Of a DNA stretch of 9,088 bases, positions 1 to 6,955 are shown piece after piece; the first letter of the stretch is position 1; each line of letters begins with the position of its first letter. The notes under the pieces are model-generated. The model saw nothing but the letters and a program-made list of their open reading frames with translations, had not been told where the DNA came from and searched no databases. The DNA lies in assembly GCA_010092775.1 (NCBI GenBank), contig JAADYZ010000192.1, positions 1-9,088 on the forward strand, written 5' to 3'. This stretch comes from Chloroflexota bacterium. Its GTDB lineage: Bacteria; Chloroflexota; Anaerolineae; Aggregatilineales; UBA3940. A program made the translations under genes and the position numbers.

Positions 1-35
1 CTGATTGTCTTTATCAACCTGGAAAGAGAGTCCCC

Positions 36-2714
36 ATGCCTGATGTTTTGCCTCAGTTCAAAGTGCCTTTTCGTGCTAAAGCTCACGATGATGCTACGGT
101 GATCTTCAAACAGGCGCGCTTTACGCTGTTGACGACGCGTTTGATCCGTATGGAGTACAGCTCGACTGGTGGGTTCGACGACCGTCCGACGCAGACCTTC
201 TGGTATCGAGAACAACCCGTTCCGGCCTTTGAGGTAAAGCAAGCTGACGATCAGATCGAGATCATCACGGAGCATTTGCATCTAGTCTATAAACCGGCTG
301 AACCCCACTTTGAGCTGAACATCACTCTACGAGAGAGCGGCATCATCTGGCACTACGGCGCAACGGATCGCGGCAATCTGCGTGGAACGGTACGAACTTT
401 GGATGAGGTCAACGGCTATACCACCCTTGAGCCGGGTTTGATCTCTGTGGATGGCTGGGTGGTGGTGGATGATACCGACAGCCTGGCCTTCGATGAAGAT
501 GCTTGGTTGGAGCCACGTGCCAGCCCACGCAGCTACGAAGACCTTTACTTCTTCGGCTACGGGCAAGACTATCAGGCGGCACTGCACGATTTCGCTCTGG
601 TCGCCGGACCGATGCCGCTGCTGCCCCGCTGGAGCCTGGGGAACTGGTGGAGCCGCTATTGGGAATATACGCAAGACGAACTCAAAGCCGGCGTGGAAGG
701 CTTCCAAGCGGCAGACATCCCGCTGAGTGTGTGCATTATCGATATGGACTGGCACCTCACCGATACCGGCGGCTATGGATCGGGCTGGACAGGTTACACC
801 TGGAACCGCGCTTTGTTTCCCGATCCGGACGGATTCATCGCATGGCTGCATGAGCAGGGTGTTCGAACCGCGCTCAACTTGCACCCCGCCGATGGGGTGC
901 AGCCGCACGAAGAGCAGTACGAGGCCTTCGCCCGCTTTATGGGTGTTGACCCGGCCAGCAAAGAACCCATCCCCTTTGACCTGGTCGATCTGCAATTTGC
1001 CCAGGCCTACTTCGAGCACCTACACCATCCCTTTGAGGAACAGGGCGTTGACTTCTGGTGGATCGATTGGCAGCAAGGTGAACTGAGCAATCTGCCTGGG
1101 CTTGATCCACTGTGGCTGCTTAATCATACGCACAGCTTGGACCGCGCACGCGATGGTAGTCGACGACCTTTCCTCTTCTCTCGCTGGGGTGGTTTGGGAA
1201 ATCATCGTTATCCGGTGGGCTTCAGCGGTGACAACTTCATCACCTGGGAGAGCCTGCAATTCCAACCCTACTTTACGGCTACGGCGGCGAATGTGGCCTA
1301 TGGATGGTGGAGCCACGACATCGGCGGACACCAGCGCGGGGAGGATGATCCTGAGCTGTATGTTCGCTGGATTCAGTTTGGTGCGCTGAACCCAATCTTG
1401 CGCATTCACAGCGGCAAAAACGGCTTCATGGATCGTCGCCCCTGGGCTTATGATGCGGGGACGCTGGCCTACATCCGCGATGCGATGCAGTTCCGCCACA
1501 GTCTGATTCCCTACCTATACACGATGGCCTGGCGCAATCATCATGAGCATGTGCTGCCCTTCCGCCCTATGGTTCATGACTACCCGGAGCATGAGGCCGC
1601 CCATTACTGTCCGGATCAATATGCGATCGGCAGCGAACTGATCGCTGCGCCGCATATCCACGCGGTTGATCCGGAGATTGGCATGAGCCGTCAGGTGGTC
1701 TGGCTGCCGCCCGGTCAATGGACGCACTTCTTTACCGGTGAGCTCTATGAAGGCAATACCTGGCATGCGCTATACGGCGACATGGGCGATATGCCCTTGT
1801 TTGCCAGGGCAGGCGCGATCGTGCCCTTGGCACCGCAGACAGGCTGGGGTGGCATTGAGAACCCCAAGGCGCTCGATCTGCACCTGTTTGCCGGGGCAGA
1901 TAATCGCTTTGATCTGTACGAAGATGATGGCGTAAGCATGGCCTACCAGGATGGCGCCTACGCCATCACCCCGATTGAGATCAAGGCTGGTGACGAACAG
2001 ACCATTGTCAATGTGGGGCCGGTGCAAGGGGATGGACGCCTGATCCCCGATCCACGTGTCTACACCTTGATCGTATATGGCTTGGCTGAACCTGCCAATT
2101 TGGCTTTAGAGGTTGATGGCACAGTACTCGAAACAGGCCATGACTACGATCCAGCCAGCGGCACGCTGACCATTGGGCCGATCACACTGACGAGTGGGCA
2201 GGAGTTGATCACCACCATCACGGCTAGCGCACCATCAGATCGGGATAATCGCTGGGATCGGGTTCAGCGGATGCTGCGCCATTTCAAGATGCCTCTGATG
2301 GACAAGCAGCCTGTTAGCGATGTAGTGGCCCTGGCACTACATGACATCAAGCAACTGGCACAAGCCAAACCGATGCTCAGTGATGCTCAGCTCCGGGCTT
2401 TGATCGAAGTGGTGGCGGGTGTGGGGATGCATGTCGTTTCACACATTGCTAAGCAGCCGCTGCTGGTCATCTGGAATAACCACGAGCAAGCGGGCTTGAC
2501 CTACCAACTGAGTGCTATCACAACCAAGAACGTCTGGGCAGTACGTGTTGATGCTGACGTATGGCTGTCCGAACAGGGTGGTGTGCCGCGTTTTAAAGGC
2601 TTCGCACCGGGCCAACCCTTCGACAAGAGTGTGCAGGATCGCAGCTTTGTGCGTTGGTCGCTGGACATGAACTACTTCGGGATCGCCCCCCACAGCATTC
2701 GAGAGGAACAATAG
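36..2714 (+). CDS. Glycoside hydrolase family 31 enzyme (alpha-glycosidase type) with extra C-terminal module
   Basis: An 892-residue protein with no signal peptide, so probably cytoplasmic. GH31 enzymes are retaining glycosidases that cleave alpha-glucosides, alpha-xylosides and related bonds. Roughly the first 190 residues look like the N-terminal beta-sandwich, with the block VRTLDEVNGYTTLEPG typical of GH31. The TIM barrel follows: IDMDWH at 235-240, the likely nucleophile D344 in WWIDWQQGE, RWGG at 383-386, the likely acid/base D399 in FSGDN, and WWSHDIGGH at 424-432. A beta-sandwich (about 570-730) follows. Residues about 735-892 are an additional segment I do not recognise. The nucleophile motif is WIDWQQ rather than the usual WxDMNE, which points to a less-studied subfamily, so I do not name a substrate. 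The ATG is preceded by a purine-rich SD (GAAAGAGAG, 22-30). Only 3 nt separate it from the next gene, so they are likely co-transcribed. Confidence 0.93.
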   Translation: MPDVLPQFKVPFRAKAHDDATVIFKQARFTLLTTRLIRMEYSSTGGFDDRPTQTFWYREQPVPAFEVKQADDQIEIITEHLHLVYKPAEPHFELNITLRESGIIWHYGATDRGNLRGTVRTLDEVNGYTTLEPGLISVDGWVVVDDTDSLAFDEDAWLEPRASPRSYEDLYFFGYGQDYQAALHDFALVAGPMPLLPRWSLGNWWSRYWEYTQDELKAGVEGFQAADIPLSVCIIDMDWHLTDTGGYGSGWTGYTWNRALFPDPDGFIAWLHEQGVRTALNLHPADGVQPHEEQYEAFARFMGVDPASKEPIPFDLVDLQFAQAYFEHLHHPFEEQGVDFWWIDWQQGELSNLPGLDPLWLLNHTHSLDRARDGSRRPFLFSRWGGLGNHRYPVGFSGDNFITWESLQFQPYFTATAANVAYGWWSHDIGGHQRGEDDPELYVRWIQFGALNPILRIHSGKNGFMDRRPWAYDAGTLAYIRDAMQFRHSLIPYLYTMAWRNHHEHVLPFRPMVHDYPEHEAAHYCPDQYAIGSELIAAPHIHAVDPEIGMSRQVVWLPPGQWTHFFTGELYEGNTWHALYGDMGDMPLFARAGAIVPLAPQTGWGGIENPKALDLHLFAGADNRFDLYEDDGVSMAYQDGAYAITPIEIKAGDEQTIVNVGPVQGDGRLIPDPRVYTLIVYGLAEPANLALEVDGTVLETGHDYDPASGTLTIGPITLTSGQELITTITASAPSDRDNRWDRVQRMLRHFKMPLMDKQPVSDVVALALHDIKQLAQAKPMLSDAQLRALIEVVAGVGMHVVSHIAKQPLLVIWNNHEQAGLTYQLSAITTKNVWAVRVDADVWLSEQGGVPRFKGFAPGQPFDKSVQDRSFVRWSLDMNYFGIAPHSIREEQ

Positions 2715-2717
2715 CTG

Positions 2718-3536
2718 ATGCGCTACGCACGTTTTGATCAAGGCGTGGAGACGCGCCTTGGCGTCGTCAGTGACGGTCGCATTCAGCCGCTGCGCGTTTC
2801 ATCCTTGCAGCAGGTGATCGACGGGGCTGCCATTGAGCCAGATGGTGGTTCGCTGGACCTGGCAGAGGTGCATCTGCGGGCCCCTCTGCGACCGGGTAAG
2901 GTTATTGCCGTCGGCTTGAACTACATGGATCACTGCCGTGAGCAAGGTATCCAGCCACCGAGTGAACCACTGCTCTTCTCCAAGTTCCCGACCAGTGTGA
3001 TCGGTCCGGGCGAGGAGGTGCGCTGGCCGCGCGGCCTGACGACGCAGGCCGATTATGAGGTCGAGTTGGGTGTGATCATCGGCCAAACACTGCGTGGTAT
3101 CCGGGAGGATGACGCCCTCGACGCAGTGTTTGGCTACACTTGCGTGAACGATGTCACAGCGCGTGATTTACAACATGGCGACGGCCAGTGGACCCGTGCA
3201 AAAGGGATGGACAGCTTCTGCCCAATTGGGCCGTTCGTGGTGAGCACAGATGAAGTGCCCGATGTGCAAAATCTGAAGCTAGTTTGCCGGGTCAATGGGC
3301 AGGTCATGCAAGATTCCAGCACAGGGGAGATGGTCTTCCCGGTTAAAAAGCTGCTGGCGCACATATCGCAGGCGATTACTCTGGAACCGGGCGATCTGGT
3401 TTTGACCGGCACCCCGCACGGGGTTGGCATGTATCACGACCCACCCGTCTACCTGAAGCCAGGAGATATCATGGAGGTCGAAGTTGGGGACTTTGGTGTG
3501 CTGCGCAACCCGGTGGGGGAGGAACTGATCTTTTGA
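2718..3536 (+). CDS. Fumarylacetoacetate hydrolase (FAH) superfamily protein
   Basis: A 272-residue protein of the FAH/HpcE-like superfamily. These metal-dependent enzymes hydrolyse, decarboxylate or isomerise beta-diketo or 2-oxo acid substrates. The N-terminal lead (1-60) precedes the catalytic fold, which begins near KVIAVGLNYMDH. The metal ligands are visible: E114 and E116 in DYEVELG, and D145 in VNDVTARD. Other family hallmarks are R160/K162 in WTRAKGMDSFCPIGP, TGTPHGVG at 230-237, and the PGDIMEVEVGDFG tail. Length is normal for the single-domain bacterial type. Annotation pipelines usually call such proteins 2-hydroxyhepta-2,4-diene-1,7-dioate isomerase, which is not reliable. Next to a GH31 gene, a role in sugar-acid breakdown is plausible (some family members hydrolyse 2,4-diketo-3-deoxy sugar acids such as the L-rhamnonate or L-fuconate intermediates), but this is inference. 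The SD GAGAGGA (2701-2707) lies inside the end of the preceding gene. Confidence 0.92.
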   Translation: MRYARFDQGVETRLGVVSDGRIQPLRVSSLQQVIDGAAIEPDGGSLDLAEVHLRAPLRPGKVIAVGLNYMDHCREQGIQPPSEPLLFSKFPTSVIGPGEEVRWPRGLTTQADYEVELGVIIGQTLRGIREDDALDAVFGYTCVNDVTARDLQHGDGQWTRAKGMDSFCPIGPFVVSTDEVPDVQNLKLVCRVNGQVMQDSSTGEMVFPVKKLLAHISQAITLEPGDLVLTGTPHGVGMYHDPPVYLKPGDIMEVEVGDFGVLRNPVGEELIF

Positions 3537-4279
3537 ACGACCCGATCCGTACAGCGAACGCCTTTTTGACCTCGTTCAGTCACACCTTTCAGGTGACCTA
3601 CGCCACCAAGTCTGTTGACTTAGCGCCGCTGCGCGGCGTGGATTATCGCGGAACAGGCTATACGCCGACGGACCTGGAGTTTGGCGTGATCGATACTGCG
3701 CCTGAGGAGGCTTTGTATGTACTGCAAACCGCGATCGGTGCAGAAGAACTCAAGGTGACCTTGAACGTCTTTCACGAAGAAGAGGAGCCAGTACAGGATT
3801 TGTTTGGCCCCTACCAGGAATTCGGGTTCGAGATGCTTTATACCAGCCCGGTGCTGAAAGTAGATCTACCCGCCCCATTCGAAGTCGCGCCGGTGGATAT
3901 CCGGATGGTTACCCGTACGGAGGATGTCGCTTTTGCCAATGCCACACTCGCCGAAGACGATGGACGCTTGGCCGAGTCGGTCCTGGTGTCGAGCACCGTG
4001 CGCGACTTGATCACTGTGATGGACGAGCAGGTCGTTGCCTCGACTGAGATCACGCTAGCGGCAGACTCAATGGGCTACATCTCTAAGATGTACACCCTGC
4101 CTGACTATCGCCGGCGTGGTATTGCCGCCGCGCTGCTGAATCGCGCCCACGAAGAGATGTTAGGCGCGGGCCGCAGCGCATCGATATTGGCTCCGTCTTA
4201 CATGGCACGGAACTACTATCAGCGCTTCGGTTATGCACCCGCCGTCTATTTTTCTGTGTTGACCCGCAACTTCGGCTAG
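3533..4279 (+). CDS. GNAT family N-acetyltransferase, TTG start
   Basis: A 248-residue protein with a C-terminal GNAT domain, which transfers an acyl group from acetyl-CoA to an amine. The acetyl-CoA pyrophosphate loop is clear: RRRGIA at 193-198, following YISKMYTLPDY (motif A beta strand). The NYYQRFGYAP segment near residue 225 is the usual motif B end. The N-terminal half (about 1-110) is divergent. It ends in a stretch (FGPYQEFGFEMLYTSP) that resembles the last strands of a GNAT fold, so the protein may be a tandem GNAT with a degenerate first copy. The TTG start is chosen because it overlaps the upstream TGA (TTGA) and has a strong SD, GGAGGA at 3518-3523, with 9 nt spacing. This implies translational coupling. 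The substrate is unknown. Confidence 0.87.
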   Translation: MNDPIRTANAFLTSFSHTFQVTYATKSVDLAPLRGVDYRGTGYTPTDLEFGVIDTAPEEALYVLQTAIGAEELKVTLNVFHEEEEPVQDLFGPYQEFGFEMLYTSPVLKVDLPAPFEVAPVDIRMVTRTEDVAFANATLAEDDGRLAESVLVSSTVRDLITVMDEQVVASTEITLAADSMGYISKMYTLPDYRRRGIAAALLNRAHEEMLGAGRSASILAPSYMARNYYQRFGYAPAVYFSVLTRNFG

Positions 4280-4383
4280 CCAATTGGGACGTGTTGGCGC
4301 ACTTAGGCCAACTGGATGTAAGCTAGGCATAACATTTGTCATCTCTTGCCAGTTCTATTTTGTAGAATCATAGGACAAATCAT
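4280..4383 (+). promoter_or_regulatory. Intergenic region with nested inverted repeats; probable promoter/operator of the 4384 gene
   Basis: This 104-nt gap is AT-rich in its second half, unlike the coding DNA around it. Visible elements are the 9-mer repeat GCCAAYTGG at 4279-4287 and 4307-4315, a 6-bp hairpin GTTGGC/GCCAAC (4293-4298, 4307-4312), and a 7-bp inverted repeat ATTTGTC/GACAAAT (4334-4340, 4374-4380). A 5-bp inverted repeat TTCTA/TAGAA (4353-4357, 4363-4367) lies inside the last one. A -10-like TAGAAT occurs at 4363-4368, but the nearest -35-like boxes (TTGTCA 4336, TTGCCA 4346) are badly spaced, at 21 and 11 nt, so I cannot fix the promoter. The SD of the next gene (AGGA, 4372-4375) partly lies in the right arm of the 7-bp repeat. 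No U-tract follows the first hairpin, so it is not a good intrinsic terminator. Confidence 0.35.
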
Positions 4384-6063
4384 ATGTCTAATCCCTTCTT
4401 CAATCCACCGATCCAAGATAGTGTGATGGCCAAGCGCTCAGCCTTGAAAGATAAAGGCGCCCAGGTGATGTTGTCCTTCCCACGGGCGTCACTCAAGGAG
4501 CGACCAGAGCATTTAACTGAGGCGCTGAGCTATTGCAAAGAAGCGGGTAGGTCAGCTAACTGGGTGCAGATCATTGGCGGAAGTGCCTGGTCATTTAGCC
4601 CGCTTAGCGATTATCCTGATCTTGATCATCAGGTTGATGATGATGAGTTGGCGGAGATGCGTAAGCTGATCGAGATATGCCGTGCGGAGGGCGCCCAAGT
4701 TGCTTGGATGTCAACCCAGTGGGCACCCCCGCCACAGCTCTTTGAGAAGTACCCGCAGACTCAGAACCTTCAAACTGGGGCCTTTTGGAGCTTCGTAGAA
4801 CGAGCCATTCGAGAAGCCTTCGCTCAGCTTGATCTGGATGAAATCACAGCGAGCCTATTTGAACGCCCCGGAACATTATTCGCGCAGCCTTTCTTCCGTG
4901 ATTTTAACTATGGGGAACCCGCCCAAGCTGCTGAAGTCCATGTCGATAACTGGCCCTACCTCAGTTTTGCCGATCATGTGCGACTGCTGCTGCAAGCAGC
5001 GGCTAGGGCCTGCCATGCGCAGGGCAAAACCTTCGCTGTGTTCAGCGGGGTGAGTTACCCCTTTCAAGAACAACTCCTGATCGATGCCTTGACAGATTGG
5101 CCTTCTGACCTGCCGATCTTGCTCGAGCATCCCTACAGCAACGGCGACTTCAATCCCTGGTTCCCACCGTCTCGCTTGCTGAGCGCCCTGCCCCACCTCT
5201 CGCATGGGCTCGTGTCATGTGGTGGTTTGCAGTCCAATGGTTTGGGTGAGATCCCCTTCTGCTTTCCTGAGTTGATGCAGCAGCATGTGCTGTTCGCCCA
5301 CGAGGCAACGCCCCATCTTAGGCGCCTGGGCGTGCGCCCGGTTTGGGCTGGCAAGTCGCTGATCAAGACGCCTAATGAAGTCAACCTGGAGGTGGTGCTC
5401 CGCCTGGCAGAGAATCCGCTGCTGGATACAGATCAACTGTGGTTGGCTTGGGCCACACGCCGCTACAACGAACTGGTGGCGGAAGACATCGCTGACATTC
5501 TGCGCCCCACCGATCGTGCCAACATGGATACCTTCTTCACCTTCGGTGTCAAGCTGAACGATCGGAGCCGCCTGCCAGACTTCGAAGCGCTGCAGCGCAG
5601 CTTGATCAATGATGGCAAAGCCTATGCTGCCTGGGCCCCCACGCCCAGCGCTCGCCAGGACGTCTACGAATTGGTAGTAGCCCCTAATGAGAAGACCATC
5701 CGCCGCATGAACGAGAAGCATGGCGATGCACTGATGGACATTGAGGAGAGCCTGGCCAAAATCCGTTGGCTGGAGGACAAAGTCTCTGAAGAAGACTACC
5801 AGCAGATCAATCAAGTCTTTCTCGACTTCAAAGATTGGGTGACGCTCCACATCTATCAGATCGAATCCTACATCTGGTATCGCATGTTCTTAGGCGACCA
5901 GTCCGAACGCAACCGGCAAAAAGCGCTAGAGAGCCTGGATAACCTGGAGATTTACATGGACTACGTCAGTGGTGCGCGGCCTGAGGCCAGCGAACTGGTG
6001 GACCGAGAGGCCTTGAAACGCTTTGCTGTAACGCTCAAAGAGCGCTTGATGTTGTCGGAATAG
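4384..6063 (+). CDS. Uncharacterised protein, possibly a distant GH67-like (alpha-glucuronidase-type) TIM-barrel protein
   Basis: A 559-residue protein, no signal peptide or membrane segment, so probably cytoplasmic. I do not recognise it with certainty. Residues about 20-340 have the alternating hydrophobic strand/amphipathic helix pattern of a TIM barrel. A helical region follows with NEVN at 331-334 and WATRRYNELVAEDIADIL (356 onward), which resembles the helical part after the barrel in GH67-like proteins. The last 130 residues are strongly helical and charged. Candidate catalytic acids are E289 (GLGEIPF) and E332 (TPNEVN), which sit where related barrel proteins keep conserved acids. This is my reading of the pattern, not an alignment. 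The ATG is preceded by AGGA (4372-4375) with 8 nt spacing. It may be transcribed on its own, although it follows the GH31-FAH-GNAT cluster in the same direction. CDS status is secure; function is open. Confidence 0.6.
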   Translation: MSNPFFNPPIQDSVMAKRSALKDKGAQVMLSFPRASLKERPEHLTEALSYCKEAGRSANWVQIIGGSAWSFSPLSDYPDLDHQVDDDELAEMRKLIEICRAEGAQVAWMSTQWAPPPQLFEKYPQTQNLQTGAFWSFVERAIREAFAQLDLDEITASLFERPGTLFAQPFFRDFNYGEPAQAAEVHVDNWPYLSFADHVRLLLQAAARACHAQGKTFAVFSGVSYPFQEQLLIDALTDWPSDLPILLEHPYSNGDFNPWFPPSRLLSALPHLSHGLVSCGGLQSNGLGEIPFCFPELMQQHVLFAHEATPHLRRLGVRPVWAGKSLIKTPNEVNLEVVLRLAENPLLDTDQLWLAWATRRYNELVAEDIADILRPTDRANMDTFFTFGVKLNDRSRLPDFEALQRSLINDGKAYAAWAPTPSARQDVYELVVAPNEKTIRRMNEKHGDALMDIEESLAKIRWLEDKVSEEDYQQINQVFLDFKDWVTLHIYQIESYIWYRMFLGDQSERNRQKALESLDNLEIYMDYVSGARPEASELVDREALKRFAVTLKERLMLSE

Positions 6064-6100
6064 GGAGGCTGCCCGATGCCCAGTCGCGGATGCTCTAGCA

Positions 6101-6126
6101 CTGCAAAACACATTCTGGTTTTGTGG
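6101..6126 (+). repeat. Short inverted repeat / weak hairpin
   Basis: CAAAAC (6104-6109) and GTTTTG (6118-6123) are perfect inverted 6-mers around an 8-nt loop. In RNA the stem can extend to 9 pairs with two G-U wobbles. It begins about 40 nt after the stop of the 4384-6063 gene. The right arm is itself T-rich but no separate U-tract follows, so termination here is only a weak possibility. Confidence 0.3.
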
Positions 6127-6260
6127 AAAGCCGTTGGACCCACCTCTCGATTGCCTTGATTGTCATTGGGACCAGCTTCTACGAATTTATCAGTAGCCTG
6201 GGCAGCGGCGTGGATGGAATCGGCCCGGCGCATAAGCCAAGACCCGCCGGGATCGCGTAG
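6123..6260 (+). CDS. Possible small membrane protein (45 aa) from a GTG start
   Basis: This short frame occupies most of the spacer before upp. The predicted peptide starts MESRWTHL and has one hydrophobic segment at about residues 8-23 (LSIALIVIGTSFYEFI), then a Gly/Pro-rich tail ending PAGIA. The positive N-terminal residues and single helix fit a small inner-membrane protein. Third codon positions are mostly G or C, like its neighbours. Against it: I see no Shine-Dalgarno sequence before the GTG, the start sits in the arm of a hairpin, and there is no other start codon between it and the upstream in-frame stop. It could equally be the remnant of a longer gene or a chance frame. I do not recognise any family. 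Confidence 0.3.
   Translation: MESRWTHLSIALIVIGTSFYEFISSLGSGVDGIGPAHKPRPAGIA
6224..6251 (+). repeat. GC-rich perfect inverted repeat upstream of upp
   Basis: CCCGGCG (6224-6230) and CGCCGGG (6245-6251) form a perfect 7-bp stem with a 14-nt loop. No T-run follows, so it is not a canonical intrinsic terminator. It ends about 30 nt before the extended -10 element of upp, so it could be an operator, or a transcript-end hairpin for the 4384-6063 unit. It also lies inside the 3' part of the possible small ORF. Confidence 0.4.
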
Positions 6261-6279
6261 AGGGCAATCCGCTTTGTCC

Positions 6280-6288
6280 TGTTATACT
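6280..6288 (+). promoter_or_regulatory. Extended -10 promoter for the upp cluster
   Basis: The sequence TGTTATACT carries the TGn extension directly before TATACT, a good match to an extended -10 box. No clear -35 hexamer is placed 17 nt upstream, which extended -10 promoters can tolerate. Transcription would start near 6295 and give a leader of about 25 nt containing the strong SD AAGGGGG (6307-6313), which lies 6 nt before the GTG of upp. The leader is too short for a pyrimidine-type attenuator. Confidence 0.5.
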
Positions 6289-6319
6289 TGGCCAGAAGCC
6301 ATTACCAAGGGGGTCTGTC

Positions 6320-6949
6320 GTGACCGACGGTGTTTACGTGTCCGATCATCCACTAGTCAAGCATAAGCTCACCCATTTGCGGGATGTTTACACCCCACCG
6401 ACTGTTTTCCGCCGGTTGGTGCGCGAGCTTTCCCTATTACTATGCTACGAGGCTACCCAGCATCTCACGCTGTTTGATACGACGGTTGAGACGCCTATGG
6501 GAAAGGCCGCCGGGCAGCATGTGCAGCAGACCATTGGCTTAGTTCCGATCTTGCGTGCAGGCCTGGGGATGGTCGATGGGGTGTGGGAACTGCTGCCGGG
6601 TGCGGAGGTCTGGCATATTGGCCTCTACCGCGATGAGGAAACCTTGCGTCCGGTGCAATACTACAATAAGCTGCCGGTCGAACCACGTGTGCAGGTCTGC
6701 TTGATCCTCGATCCGATGTTGGCGACAGGTGGCTCCGCTGTGGCAACAACTGAACTCTTGAAGGAGTGGGGTGCAAAGCATATCCGCTTTGTAGGGCTGA
6801 TCGCTGCGCCGGAAGGCGTGCAGGCCATGCGCGAGGCTCACCCCGATGTACCGATCCATATTGCGGCTCTGGATGAGCGCCTCAACGAGATCGGTTTTAT
6901 TGTGCCCGGTCTGGGCGACGCAGGCGATCGGCAGTTTGGGACAGGATAG
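6320..6949 (+). CDS. upp: Uracil phosphoribosyltransferase
   Basis: A 209-residue cytoplasmic enzyme that converts uracil and PRPP to UMP and pyrophosphate in pyrimidine salvage. All family landmarks are present: the HPLVKHKLTHLRD start near residues 10-22, GLVPILRAGLGMVDG, the PRPP-binding loop LDPMLATGGS at 130-139, and the C-terminal uracil-binding segment GFIVPGLGDAGDRQFGT at 192-208. Length is the family norm. The GTG start is supported by the SD AAGGGGG (6307-6313) with 6 nt spacing and by the alignment of the N-terminus with other UPRTs. Only 6 nt separate it from the following transferase gene, so the two are likely co-transcribed. Supplying UMP, and therefore UDP-sugars, would suit a UDP-sugar-using neighbour, but the link may be only positional. 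Confidence 0.97.
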   Translation: MTDGVYVSDHPLVKHKLTHLRDVYTPPTVFRRLVRELSLLLCYEATQHLTLFDTTVETPMGKAAGQHVQQTIGLVPILRAGLGMVDGVWELLPGAEVWHIGLYRDEETLRPVQYYNKLPVEPRVQVCLILDPMLATGGSAVATTELLKEWGAKHIRFVGLIAAPEGVQAMREAHPDVPIHIAALDERLNEIGFIVPGLGDAGDRQFGTG

Positions 6950-6955
6950 CCCAAG

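Noticed and set aside
327..1019. 230-codon open frame on the minus strand inside the GH31 gene
   Set aside because: It lies wholly opposite conserved GH31 domain sequence, its peptide shows no family motif, and GC-rich coding DNA often leaves such antisense frames open.
4293..4312. Intrinsic terminator for the GH31-FAH-GNAT cluster
   Set aside because: The 6-bp stem is short and no T-run follows; kept only as a repeat in the regulatory region.
5215..5850. 211-codon minus strand frame opposite the GH67-like gene
   Set aside because: Antisense to a well-formed coding region, with no SD or recognisable motif.
5961..6233. 90-codon minus strand frame in the spacer before upp
   Set aside because: Its C-terminal half is antisense to the GH67-like gene and the composition is not protein-like.
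6160..6366. 68-codon plus strand frame overlapping the start of upp
   Set aside because: It runs through the upp promoter and SD and enters upp out of frame; the small ORF at 6123-6260 is the more coding-like frame here.
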